Origin: Acidobacteriota bacterium
GTDB taxonomy: Bacteria; Acidobacteriota; Terriglobia; Terriglobales; Acidobacteriaceae
Reading direction: 5' to 3'
NCBI GenBank assembly: GCA_028872955.1
Contig: JAGWNX010000010.1
Coordinates: 1-56,769, forward strand
DNA: 56,769 nucleotides
The notes below the pieces were generated by a model, which searched no databases, had not been told where the DNA came from, and saw nothing but the letters and a program-made list of their open reading frames with translations. How positions within the stretch are numbered: position 1 is the first letter of the stretch; each line of letters starts with the position of its first letter. Positions 23,118-32,139 of this stretch are shown in pieces. Made by a program: the position numbers and the translations under genes.

Positions 23118-23600
23118 CTACTCTTCGCCGATATCCTCGTTCCACACCTCAGGCTTCTCTGCGATGAAGCCCGCCAGCAGCTCGCGGCACTCCGCCGAGT
23201 CCAGGTCGATGACCGTGACGCCGTGCTCGCGCAGCCACTCCACACCACCTGAGAACGTTCGGCTCTCGCCCACGACCACGGTGCGAATGCCGAACTGCCG
23301 GACCAGGCCGCTGCAGTACCAGCATGGAGCCAGCGTGGTGACCATGATCTTGTCCCGGTACGTACGCTGGCGGCCAGCGCGGCGAAAGGCGTCCGTCTCG
23401 CCGTGGATGGAGGGGTCGCCCTGTTGGACACGCCGGTTGCGGCCAGAGGCGAGCAGTGCGCCCGTTGCGTCAAACAGCGCCGCGCCAATGGGCACACCGC
23501 CCTCTGCGCGGCCCTGCCGTGCCTCCTCCAGCGCGACCTGCAACATCGCCCGGTACTCGTCCAGCGGTTGATCGTCTTGCATGGGCCCACTCTGCGTCAT
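23118..23600 (-). CDS. Cytosine deaminase-like protein (yeast Fcy1 type)
   Basis: 160-aa zinc deaminase. Zinc ligands and catalytic residues are visible: H66 and E68 in SIHGETDAF and C93/C96 in TTLAPCWYC. The C-terminus (AEKPEVWNEDIGEE) and the segment VVVGESRTFSGG closely follow the pattern of the small fungal cytosine deaminase, unlike the large amidohydrolase CodA of enterobacteria. It should deaminate cytosine to uracil or a related base, in the cytosol. GGAGA lies nine bases before ATG 23600; ATG 23582 is an alternative. Confidence 0.87.
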   Translation of the reverse strand: MTQSGPMQDDQPLDEYRAMLQVALEEARQGRAEGGVPIGAALFDATGALLASGRNRRVQQGDPSIHGETDAFRRAGRQRTYRDKIMVTTLAPCWYCSGLVRQFGIRTVVVGESRTFSGGVEWLREHGVTVIDLDSAECRELLAGFIAEKPEVWNEDIGEE

Positions 23601-23650
23601 AGTCTTCGGTCTCCGGCGCGATAGCGACTGCCCCTCTATGATGGCAGAAG

Positions 23651-25036
23651 TCAGCGGGCCTTCGCATGCAGCCATAGCAGAATGCCCAGCACGCCTGCGC
23701 CGGCCACCAGCGTGGCCAGCAGCTTGAGCCACCAGCCAACGCGTTCGCCAAGACTGGGCGCGTACTCCAGCGCATCGGCCTGCCAGGCCGCATACACACG
23801 GCGCAGATCCTCTGCCAGTTGCGCATCCGGCAGACGGTCGAACTGGTCGAGTGCGACCGGCAGCGAGCCGAAGATGCGGTCGGGCGGCGCGTGCTGGCGG
23901 CTCGCATCGCGCGGTACCCGGCGCAGCAGCTGGTTCACATCCTCGTCGCGGGCATCGTCAAAGAACTGCAGGTCTGCCGTATTCGGATACAGCGTGGTGC
24001 GGCCCGTCAGGCTACGCTCGATTGCGGCCACCGAGTCCTGGCAGACACCAAGCAGATAGTAGCCGCCGAAGGGCAGCTCCGGGTGGCGCTGGTGCAGGTG
24101 CAGGTAGGCCACCAGCATGCGACCGGCCAGCCGCGTCACCTCCACGGCCTGGGTGCCGGTGTAGGTGTGCGCGTAGTGGCCCATCACCCAGGCCTGATCC
24201 AGCGTGTCCATGGTGCGAAACTCCGCGCCGCCATCGACGCCGAAGTACCAGGCGACCGCCGCATTCACCATTGGCCCGCGTACCTGCCACTGATACTCTG
24301 CGTGGCTCACGGGAACCAGCAGCGTGCGCCCGGTGCCGGGCACCTGGATGCGGGTATCCACCCAGAAGGGCATCTGCACCGGCTGCCCGTGGTAGTGCAG
24401 GTGGCCGAAGTTGGCGAAGTAGCGCGTGTCGTGGACCTGTACCGAGTGGCCGGTGGCCTGCAGCGCCTCCACCAGCGCCTCCGGAGTCTGCGCTGTGTTG
24501 CCGGAGATTGCAACCGAGAACGTTGCATATCCAGCCTCGCCGTTCAGGCTCAGCCGGTTGAGCAGTTGCGCCAGCCGCAGGCTCTGCGCATGCAACGGAG
24601 TCAGCGCGGGGTTTCCTGCATCACCACGCGAAACATTTGCGTCAAGATGCGTTACAACCTCGTCCACGTTGAACGCGGGTTGTGACGGGGACTCATCCAG
24701 CGTGGCTGTGGCAACATCGGCCGTGTAGGGCCCGGTCTGCGGCAGATGCCGCGTGGGGTTGGCGCTGTCGTCTGCCAGCAGCGCCTCGGCGGCCTCCACG
24801 GCGCGGCTCAGGCTGCGCATGGTCCAGCCCGGGAAGCGATCGAGCCCGGCCCAGTCCTGGCCCAGCACCAGCACGCGTAAGCGATCGACCAGGGCGGGCG
24901 CCAGCAGAGCCGGCCCAATGCGATCCTGCTGCTGGTCGCCCAGCGCAGCCAGCAGGCGCTCGGTCAAGCCGGGCTCTGCAGAGAGCTCGCGCATCATCTG
25001 CGCCAGCGTCACCGTGTTCGGCGGCAATCCCTGCAC
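23651..25036 (-). CDS. Unknown protein with a C-terminal membrane anchor
   Basis: 461-aa protein that I do not recognise. There is no signal peptide; one hydrophobic helix lies at the very end (WWLKLLATLVAGAGVLGILLWL then HAKAR), so the bulk is probably cytoplasmic and tail-anchored. The middle contains a histidine/tyrosine-rich segment (ANFGHLHYHGQPVQMPFWVDTR) and VMGHYAHTYTG. Start is GTG at 25036 with AGGGGAC upstream. It lies 23 bp after the gatB stop on the same strand, so it is probably co-transcribed with gatB, yet no link to tRNA amidation is evident. Confidence 0.75.
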   Translation of the reverse strand: MQGLPPNTVTLAQMMRELSAEPGLTERLLAALGDQQQDRIGPALLAPALVDRLRVLVLGQDWAGLDRFPGWTMRSLSRAVEAAEALLADDSANPTRHLPQTGPYTADVATATLDESPSQPAFNVDEVVTHLDANVSRGDAGNPALTPLHAQSLRLAQLLNRLSLNGEAGYATFSVAISGNTAQTPEALVEALQATGHSVQVHDTRYFANFGHLHYHGQPVQMPFWVDTRIQVPGTGRTLLVPVSHAEYQWQVRGPMVNAAVAWYFGVDGGAEFRTMDTLDQAWVMGHYAHTYTGTQAVEVTRLAGRMLVAYLHLHQRHPELPFGGYYLLGVCQDSVAAIERSLTGRTTLYPNTADLQFFDDARDEDVNQLLRRVPRDASRQHAPPDRIFGSLPVALDQFDRLPDAQLAEDLRRVYAAWQADALEYAPSLGERVGWWLKLLATLVAGAGVLGILLWLHAKAR

Positions 25037-25059
25037 GTCGTCCCCTGCTGATGCCCGAC

Positions 25060-26550
25060 TTACAGCGGGCCCAGTGCGTCAAGCTTACGGGCCACCAGTT
25101 CGTTGAGCACAGCGGGGTTGGCCTGGCCCTTGGAGAGCCGCATCACCTGCCCGACGAAGAACGCCGCAACGGTCTTCTTGCCCGCGCGATACTGCTCTGC
25201 CTGCTTCGGGTTGGCGGTGATCACCTCGTCGATCATCGCCTCAATGGCGCTGGTGTCGGAGATCTGCTGCGGCTTGTCGCGCTCGTAGACGAAGCCGAAG
25301 TCGTGTCCCTCGGCGAAGCAGGTATCCAACAGCTGCTTGAGCTGCTTGGAGCTGATCGCGCCAGACTCGGCGAGATCTGCCGCCTGCACAATGCCAGCCA
25401 GCGTAACCGGCGACTGCTCAAACTCAATCTCTGCCGCGCGCAGCCGCATGGTGATCTCGCTCAACAGAATGGCGGCGACGCGCCGGGGAGACTTGGACTG
25501 ACGCGCCGCAGTCTCGAAGCGGTCGGCAAACTCGCGCGTCGCTGTCAGCGTGGCGGCGTCCTGCTCGGAGAGGCCGTACTCGGCGATCATGCGGGCGCGG
25601 CGCGCCTCGGGCAGCTCCGGAAGCTGCGTCAGAATCTCTGCCTGCCAGGCCGCGCCAACGATCAGCGGTTGCAGATCAGGCTCCGGGAAGTAGCGATAGT
25701 CGTGCGCCTGCTCCTTGCTGCGCATAGAGTAGGTGCGGCCCTCGGCGCTGTTCCACAGGCGCGACTCCTGCACCACGCGGCCGCCGTCCTCCAGCACGCC
25801 GATCTGGCGCTCGATTTCGTATTGCACGGCCGAGCGGATAAAGCGGAAGCTGTTGACGTTTTTGACCTCGGCCTTGGTGCCAAACTTGTCCGCGCCCTTC
25901 AGCATCACGCTCACGTTGGCGTCGCAACGCAGGCTGCCCTCTTCCATGTTGCAGTCGCTCACGCCGGTGTAGAGCAGAATCTCCTTGAGCTTGGTGAGGT
26001 ACTCAAACACCTCATCGGCGCTGCGCAGATCGGGCTCGCTGACGATCTCCACCAGCGGCGTGCCGCAGCGGTTCAGGTCGATATAGGTCTTGGTCACGGA
26101 GTCGGCAAAGCCATCGTGCACGCTCTTGCCGGCGTCCTCTTCCATGTGCAGGCGCGTGATGCCGATGCGCTTCAGGTTGCCGTCGGCGTCATGCACGTTG
26201 ATCCAGCCATGCTCGGCCAGCGGCTTGTCGAACTGCGAGATCTGGTAGCCCTTGGGCGAATCCGGATAGAAGTAGTTCTTGCGGGCGAAGACGCTGCGCT
26301 CATTGATTGTGCAGTTGATGGCCTTGGACGCAAGCACCGCAAACTCCACCGCCTTGCGGTTGAGTACCGGCAGCGCACCGGGCAGCCCCAGGCAGGTGGG
26401 ACACACGTGCGTGTTGGGGTCGCCGCCGTACTGGTTGACGCAGCCGCAGAACGCCTTGGTGGCGGTGAGCAGCTGTACGTGGACCTCCAGACCGATCACC
26501 GGCTGGTACTTGGCAAGAATCTCAGGAGAGAGCGCAGTGGCTGTGGACAT
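25060..26550 (-). CDS. gatB: GatB: Asp-tRNA(Asn)/Glu-tRNA(Gln) amidotransferase subunit B
   Basis: Subunit of the GatCAB complex that converts misacylated Glu-tRNA(Gln) or Asp-tRNA(Asn) to the amide form; GatB binds the tRNA and carries the kinase step. 496 aa, full length. Typical segments: YQPVIGLEVHVQL near 17-29, SRKNYFYPDSPKGYQISQF-like region around 86-104, RCGTPLVEIVSEPDL, and the C-terminal YqeY-like tail domain ending ARKLDALGPL. ATG at 26550 follows AGGACAGCT. gatA and gatC are not in the window. Confidence 0.97.
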   Translation of the reverse strand: MSTATALSPEILAKYQPVIGLEVHVQLLTATKAFCGCVNQYGGDPNTHVCPTCLGLPGALPVLNRKAVEFAVLASKAINCTINERSVFARKNYFYPDSPKGYQISQFDKPLAEHGWINVHDADGNLKRIGITRLHMEEDAGKSVHDGFADSVTKTYIDLNRCGTPLVEIVSEPDLRSADEVFEYLTKLKEILLYTGVSDCNMEEGSLRCDANVSVMLKGADKFGTKAEVKNVNSFRFIRSAVQYEIERQIGVLEDGGRVVQESRLWNSAEGRTYSMRSKEQAHDYRYFPEPDLQPLIVGAAWQAEILTQLPELPEARRARMIAEYGLSEQDAATLTATREFADRFETAARQSKSPRRVAAILLSEITMRLRAAEIEFEQSPVTLAGIVQAADLAESGAISSKQLKQLLDTCFAEGHDFGFVYERDKPQQISDTSAIEAMIDEVITANPKQAEQYRAGKKTVAAFFVGQVMRLSKGQANPAVLNELVARKLDALGPL

Positions 26551-26595
26551 AGCTGTCCTGATTCTACCAAGCACCAGCGCAGTGGCCGCCAGCTT

Positions 26596-27588
26596 CTACT
26601 TGTCCTCCGCCTCCCTGCGGGTCAGGATGCCATCCACATTGGTCTTATCCACCAGCGCGACTCCGGTATCGACGAACGCCGGAAAGGGCGAGAAGGGGTC
26701 CAGACCGTACTCCTGCGCCAGCGGATGGATAGGGTTGTGGTGGATCTCGTCGAGTCCTTTCAGCCCGAGCAGCGCCATGGTGTAGGGCTTCTGCGAGATG
26801 GTGGAGTCCACACGGCCGGACTTGATGAGCTGCAGGGTGGCCTCATCGGTATCCATGGCAACCACCAGGCAGCCGCCGCAGGGCGTGCGCTTAATGGCCT
26901 CCGCCACTTCCTTGCCGGAGGCCGACTCCAGCGAGATGAAGGCGTCGATCTTGTCGGCCCCGTTCCTCGCCAGGTACTCGCGGGCCTTGTCCATGGCGTT
27001 GGCGGGGTCGCCCTTGATGTCGTAGACATCCGCTACTTTGATGCCCGGAAACGCGCTGAAGGCATCTTTGTAGCCCTTCATGCGCTCATCCAGATTGGGC
27101 TGTCCGGGGTTCGTGAAGAAGACCACGTTGCCTTTACCGTTCAGCACGGCGGCCACGCGCCGCCCTCCCAGGCGACCAGCTTCCAGGTTGTTGGTGCCGA
27201 TGAAGTAGAGCCGCTTGCTCTCTGGCGCGTCCGAGTCGATGGTAATGACGGGGATACCGGCCGCCACTGCGGCGTCAATCTCCGGCCCCAGCTTCTCTGC
27301 GTTGCCCACGGAGACCAGGATGCCGGCCGGCTTGCGGGCCACCATATTATGGAACTCCTGCACCTCGGCATCGGGATCAAAGGTATCTGGCCCGCGCATC
27401 TCCGCCGTGACACCATACTCCTGCGCAGCCTTGAGAAAGCCGGCATTGGCGGTCTGCCAGTAGGGCAGCTTGGTGTTGGTGGCAATCAGGTAGTAGTGTT
27501 CGCTTTTGCTGTGTCGCGTACAGCCTGTCAGTAGCCCGCCTGCCACAGCCAGGATGCCGATACCAATCACTCGCGTAAAGGACTGCAT
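26596..27588 (-). CDS. Periplasmic sugar-binding lipoprotein (RbsB/LacI-type fold)
   Basis: 330-aa substrate-binding protein. A lipobox LLTGC puts the lipidated cysteine at residue 23. The rest follows the ribose-type binding-protein pattern: TKLPYWQTANAGFLKAAQEYG, a paired-domain hinge, ILVSVGNAEKLGPEI with AAVAAGIPVITIDSD, YFIGTNNLEAGRLGG and DAFISLESASGKEV. Such proteins normally feed an ABC sugar importer, but no permease or ATPase gene is nearby; it could share a distant transporter or act as a sensor. GGAGG seven bases before the ATG at 27588 is an ideal ribosome site. It is divergent from mfd. Confidence 0.9.
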   Translation of the reverse strand: MQSFTRVIGIGILAVAGGLLTGCTRHSKSEHYYLIATNTKLPYWQTANAGFLKAAQEYGVTAEMRGPDTFDPDAEVQEFHNMVARKPAGILVSVGNAEKLGPEIDAAVAAGIPVITIDSDAPESKRLYFIGTNNLEAGRLGGRRVAAVLNGKGNVVFFTNPGQPNLDERMKGYKDAFSAFPGIKVADVYDIKGDPANAMDKAREYLARNGADKIDAFISLESASGKEVAEAIKRTPCGGCLVVAMDTDEATLQLIKSGRVDSTISQKPYTMALLGLKGLDEIHHNPIHPLAQEYGLDPFSPFPAFVDTGVALVDKTNVDGILTRREAEDK

Positions 27589-27727
27589 CGTTGTACCTCC
27601 GGGGGAAGCCTTGGGAACAAGTTTCGGCCCCAGGTTGCCGGTCTGCAGGCAGCCTGATAAGACCCGCGGTCGCGCGGGTGCCAGATATTACTCCCAGCCT
27701 GTGACTCCTGAACACCCCTGCACCCAC

Positions 27728-27733
27728 TAAAAT
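27728..27733 (+). promoter_or_regulatory. -10-like hexamer TAAAAT, mfd
   Basis: TAAAAT lies nine bases before the mfd ATG at 27743, so the leader would be only a few bases long. Confidence 0.3.
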
Positions 27734-27742
27734 TGAAGATGC

Positions 27743-30700
27743 ATGGTTCTCCCGTTCGTCCGCGAGCTGTTTGCGGAGCTGGAACACTCGGTCGCCTTTG
27801 AACGCGTCACCCGCCATCTTGGCGCCGGTTCCGGGCGCAGACGTGTCTCTGGCCTGACGGCGACGGCGCGGGCCCTGCATCTGCCGCTGTTTGTGCGGGC
27901 CGCCGCCGCGCCTGCCCTAGTGCTGGTGGCCGATAACAAAGCCGCCGAGGCGCTGCACGCCGCGGTGCTGGCCAGCTGCCAGCTGACTGGCGCCCTGCCG
28001 CAGGAGTCCGTACTGCGCCTGCCCGCCCACGACGTACTGCCGTTTGAGAATCTCTCGCCCCACCAGGAGATACAGGAGACGCGCGCCTCCACCCTGTGGA
28101 AGATCGCCACCGGACAGGCACGGCTGGTGATCGCCCCGGTCGAAGCCGCCTGCATGCGCCTGTTTGCCCGCGACTACTACCGCGCCCTGGCTCTGGAGCT
28201 GCGCACCGGCGAGGAGTACGTGCCGGAGATGCTGCTGGAGCACCTGCTCTCTGTGGGCTATACCCGCGTGGATGTGGTGGAGATGCCCGGCCAGGTGACG
28301 CTGCGGGGCGGCATTCTTGATGTCTACTCCCCCGAGGCCGAGCGCCCCGTGCGCATCGACTTCTTCGGGGATGAGATTGAGTCCATCCGCGGCTTCGACC
28401 CCGAGACCCAGCGCTCCAACAGTGACGTGGCCCGTGCTCTGCTGTTGCCACTGACCGAGACGCCGGTGACCGAGCGGCTGCTGACGGCCATCAACGCCCG
28501 CCTGACCCGCGCTGCGGTCGAGACCGCCGCCACTGAGGCCACGGTCTTTCCGGGTTGGGAGTTCTTCGCGCCGGTCGCTGGCGCTCACTCGACCCTGCTG
28601 GACCTGCTGGGCGACTCCACCCGCGTCTTTGTGGAAGAGCCCTCGATGGTGAAGAACCAGGGCGAGCGCTGGTGGAACAAGATCGAGCAGCGGCACGACC
28701 GCTCCGGCATCGGCTCGCTGGTGCGACCGGAGGACATCTACCTTTCACCGTGGGAGCTGGACGACCGCGTGCGTGGCTTCGCGGGCTGCGAGCTGGACCA
28801 GCTGGGCCTGGTGGACGTGCTGGACGCCGACCGCTCTGCGCTCTCAGAGGTGGCCTTCTCGACGCGGCCAACGCAGCGTTTTCACGGCTCCATCCCTGTG
28901 CTGATCGAGACGCTGCGCTCGCTGATGCAGCAGAAGGCCCGCATTGTGCTGGCTGCACCCAACCAGGGCGAGGTAGAGCGGCTGGCCGGTCTGCTGCAGG
29001 AGTACCAGGTGCCGTACCGGCTGGGTTCGCGGCCGGAGCAGTCCACCTCGGCCTCCGTGTATACGGAGACGGCATACCTGGCCGGTTCCCAGACCGAGCC
29101 CAGCGCCCCGGTCATCGTGCGGGCGCTGATCGCAACCGGGGTGCAGGTACTGGACATTGACCGCGCCTCCGCCAGCCAGATCATCCTGTTTGGCGCGCAG
29201 GACCTGAGCGACGAGGCCGACGTGACGGCGCGCCCGGTGCGGCGCAGCCGGTCCAAGGCCGCAGCCTTCATCTCAGACTTCCGCGATCTGACGGTAGGCG
29301 ACTACGTCGTGCACGTAGAGCACGGCATCGCCCGGTACTGCGGCCTGCGCACCATCGAGGAGCCCAACCAGCCGCCGCTGGAGCTGATGATTCTGGAGTT
29401 TGCCGGCGACTCCAAGCTGTACGTGCCACTCACCCGGCTGGACCTGATCCAGAAGTACCGCTCGTCCGAGACCGGGCCCGCGCCAGAGCTGAACAAGCTG
29501 GGCACGCAGACCTGGCAGAAGACCAAGGCGCGCGTGAAGAAGGCGATGGCCGACATGACGGCCGAGCTGCTGATTCTGTATGCGCAGCGCAAGGCGGCAC
29601 GGGGCTATGCCTTCTCGCCGGATACCAACATGATGCGGGAGTTCGAAGACGCCTTCGACTTCAACGAGACGGACGACCAGCTGGCCGCAATCGCGGACAT
29701 CAAGCGCGACATGGAGTCTGAGCAGCCGATGGACCGCCTACTGTGCGGCGACGTGGGCTACGGCAAGACCGAGGTGGCCATGCGTGCCGCCTTCAAGGCC
29801 GTGCAGGATGGCAAACAAGTGGCTGTTCTGACCCCCACCACCGTGCTCTCGTTCCAGCACTTTGAGTCCTTCAAGCGCCGCTTTGCCAACTTTCCCGTCA
29901 CCGTGGAGATGATCTCGCGCTTTCGCACGCCCAAGGAGCAGGCCGTCATTCTGGAGAAGGTAGCCGCGGGCAAGGTGGACATCCTGATCGGCACGCACCG
30001 GCTGCTCTCCAAAGACCTCAAGTTCCAGGACCTCGGGCTGCTGATCATCGACGAAGAGCAGCGCTTTGGCGTAAAGCACAAGGAGCGGCTGAAGCAGCTG
30101 CGCGCCTCCATCGACGTGCTTGCCATGTCGGCCACGCCGATTCCGCGCACCCTGCACATGTCGCTGATCGGGCTGCGCGATATGTCGGTGATTGAGACGC
30201 CGCCGAAGGACCGCATGGCCATCCAGACCATCGTCGCCAAATTTGACGAGAAGCTGGTGCGCACCGCAATCGAGATGGAGATGGAGCGTGGCGGGCAGGT
30301 CTACCTGGTGAACAACCGCGTGGAGACCATCTACGAGCTGGCCACGCAGGTGCGCGAGCTGGTGCCCTCCGCGCGCGTGGTGGTGGGCCATGGCCAGCTG
30401 CCAGAGGCCGAGCTGGAGCGCGTGATGCTCGCCTTCATGAACCACGAGTACGACATTCTGATCGCCACTTCCATCATCGAGAACGGGCTCGACATTCCGC
30501 GGGCCAACACCATCATCATCAATCGCGCCGACCGGCATGGACTGTCAGAGCTGTATCAGTTGCGTGGGCGGGTGGGCCGCTCCAACCGCCGTGCCTACAG
30601 CTACCTGCTGATTCCTCCGGACAAGGAGCTGACCGACATCTCGCGGCGCCGCCTGGCGGCGCTCAAGGAGTTCTCTGACCTGGGCGCGGGCTTCAAGATC

Positions 30701-31384
30701 GCCGCGCTCGACCTGGAGCTGCGCGGTGCGGGCAACATGCTGGGCGGCGAGCAGTCCGGCCACATTGAGGCGATCGGCTTTGAGATGTACACCTCCATGC
30801 TGGAGGAGGCGGTGCGCAAGATCAAGGGCGAGGAGGAGAAGCCCGCGCACGCCACCACCGTGGTGAACCTCGGCATCTCAGTGCGCATCGATGCCGACTA
30901 CATTCCCGAGGAGAACCAGCGACTGCGCATGTACAAGCGCATTGCCGCCGCCGAGACGCCCAGCGAGCTGGACGATGTACGTGCCGAGCTGAAGGACCGC
31001 TACGGCGACGCGCCGGACTCCGTAACCAACCTGCTGGCCGCCGCTGACATACGCCTGCGCTGCCAGCCGATCGGCATCGCCCAGGTGGACCGCAAGCGCA
31101 CTCAGGTGGAGATGCCGAACCCGGCCAACAAAAAGCAGCCCATCAAGAGCTTTGTGGAGATGCTGCACATCAGGTTTGCCGAGCGGCACCTGGACGCCAC
31201 CACGGGCGAGCCGGTTGGCCGCAGCATTGACCCCGGCGTGCTGATGCGACTGGTAAGCCGCAACGCGCGGCGCGGCGCGCAGTTTACCCAACAAGGCATT
31301 CTGCGCTGGCCGCTGACCTCCGCCCAGGCCGACCAGGTGCTGGTGGAGACGCGCGAGCTGCTGGATGCGCTGGACCCTGCCTGA
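27743..31384 (+). CDS. mfd: Mfd: transcription-repair coupling factor
   Basis: DNA translocase that removes stalled RNA polymerase and recruits UvrA to lesions. 1213 aa, slightly longer than most Mfd proteins (about 1150). Order: UvrB-homology region (PAHDVLPFENLSPHQEIQET near 90), CarD-like RNA polymerase interaction domain beginning about residue 515 (VGDYVVHVEHGIARYCG), SF2 helicase with Walker A at about 669-677 (GDVGYGKTE) and a DEEQ box near 768, RecG-like translocation motif, and the C-terminal TRCF domain. The start at 27743 is supported by the nearby -10-like box; there is no ribosome site. Confidence 0.97.
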   Translation: MVLPFVRELFAELEHSVAFERVTRHLGAGSGRRRVSGLTATARALHLPLFVRAAAAPALVLVADNKAAEALHAAVLASCQLTGALPQESVLRLPAHDVLPFENLSPHQEIQETRASTLWKIATGQARLVIAPVEAACMRLFARDYYRALALELRTGEEYVPEMLLEHLLSVGYTRVDVVEMPGQVTLRGGILDVYSPEAERPVRIDFFGDEIESIRGFDPETQRSNSDVARALLLPLTETPVTERLLTAINARLTRAAVETAATEATVFPGWEFFAPVAGAHSTLLDLLGDSTRVFVEEPSMVKNQGERWWNKIEQRHDRSGIGSLVRPEDIYLSPWELDDRVRGFAGCELDQLGLVDVLDADRSALSEVAFSTRPTQRFHGSIPVLIETLRSLMQQKARIVLAAPNQGEVERLAGLLQEYQVPYRLGSRPEQSTSASVYTETAYLAGSQTEPSAPVIVRALIATGVQVLDIDRASASQIILFGAQDLSDEADVTARPVRRSRSKAAAFISDFRDLTVGDYVVHVEHGIARYCGLRTIEEPNQPPLELMILEFAGDSKLYVPLTRLDLIQKYRSSETGPAPELNKLGTQTWQKTKARVKKAMADMTAELLILYAQRKAARGYAFSPDTNMMREFEDAFDFNETDDQLAAIADIKRDMESEQPMDRLLCGDVGYGKTEVAMRAAFKAVQDGKQVAVLTPTTVLSFQHFESFKRRFANFPVTVEMISRFRTPKEQAVILEKVAAGKVDILIGTHRLLSKDLKFQDLGLLIIDEEQRFGVKHKERLKQLRASIDVLAMSATPIPRTLHMSLIGLRDMSVIETPPKDRMAIQTIVAKFDEKLVRTAIEMEMERGGQVYLVNNRVETIYELATQVRELVPSARVVVGHGQLPEAELERVMLAFMNHEYDILIATSIIENGLDIPRANTIIINRADRHGLSELYQLRGRVGRSNRRAYSYLLIPPDKELTDISRRRLAALKEFSDLGAGFKIAALDLELRGAGNMLGGEQSGHIEAIGFEMYTSMLEEAVRKIKGEEEKPAHATTVVNLGISVRIDADYIPEENQRLRMYKRIAAAETPSELDDVRAELKDRYGDAPDSVTNLLAAADIRLRCQPIGIAQVDRKRTQVEMPNPANKKQPIKSFVEMLHIRFAERHLDATTGEPVGRSIDPGVLMRLVSRNARRGAQFTQQGILRWPLTSAQADQVLVETRELLDALDPA

Positions 31385-31585
31385 CCGCATCCTTACCCAA
31401 ATCAGCCACTTGCCAGAATGGGACGGCGGTCAGCAATTTGGTGCATCCCCTGCCCCCGTCTGCGCGTCATAATTGAAAGAAGCAGCCCTCCCCGACTCCA
31501 AGCGACGCGCTGCCCCTCCCCTCCGGACACTGCCCCTTGCGGTTGTGCTACGGGTCGAGCGATTGCGACGACAGGAACTGACACC

Positions 31586-32083
31586 ATGTATCAACCCATT
31601 CAGATCGGCCGTGCCTCCGTGCTCTTTCTCAAGAGCCGGCACGATACCGATGGCGCCATGGACTTGTTTGAGATGACGTTGCAGCCAAGGTGCGAGCAGC
31701 GTGTGCCCCACTTTCACCGCGACTACGATGAGACCGTACTGGGTATCGACGGCACGGTGCACTGGTGCGTCAACGGCAAGGCGGAGCAGTTGCAGCCGGG
31801 CCAGCAGCTGCTGATTCCGCGGGGCACGCCCCACTCCTACTCCAACCCCTACCCCAGCACCGCACGGATGCTGTGCATCTACACCCCGGGCCTGGTGGGG
31901 CCGGAGTACTTTCGCGAGTTGGCCCAGGTGTTCGCGGCAGGGGGGCCGCCGGACATCGCCGCTGTGGCCTCGGTCATGTCGCGCTACGGCATGATTCCTG
32001 CAGCGACGCGCCGCCCGGCGGTAGCACGCGCCACCATGCAGCACCACTCGCTGGCGGAGCTGGCCCTGCCCGGTCACCAGTAG
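31586..32083 (+). CDS. Cupin-domain protein
   Basis: 165-aa single-domain cupin. Motif 1 appears as PHFHRDYDETVLGIDG (metal ligands H and E) and motif 2 as PGQQLLIPRGTPHSY. Relatives include small dioxygenases, isomerases and sensor-like proteins; the substrate cannot be read from sequence. AGGAA lies about nine bases before the ATG at 31586. The 200-bp gap after mfd shows no clear promoter or terminator. Confidence 0.85.
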   Translation: MYQPIQIGRASVLFLKSRHDTDGAMDLFEMTLQPRCEQRVPHFHRDYDETVLGIDGTVHWCVNGKAEQLQPGQQLLIPRGTPHSYSNPYPSTARMLCIYTPGLVGPEYFRELAQVFAAGGPPDIAAVASVMSRYGMIPAATRRPAVARATMQHHSLAELALPGHQ

Positions 32084-32139
32084 TCCTGCGTAGCCCGGCG
32101 GGCTGTGCGGCACAGTAGCATCCGACGTAGCATAAGGGC

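Noticed and set aside
21723-23600. Permease-deaminase transport and salvage operon
   Set aside because: The genes are convergent and the permease is of APC, not nucleobase, type.
24682-27534. A 950-codon open frame on the + strand
   Set aside because: It lies opposite gatB and two other supported genes and has no recognisable domain; a by-product of high GC.
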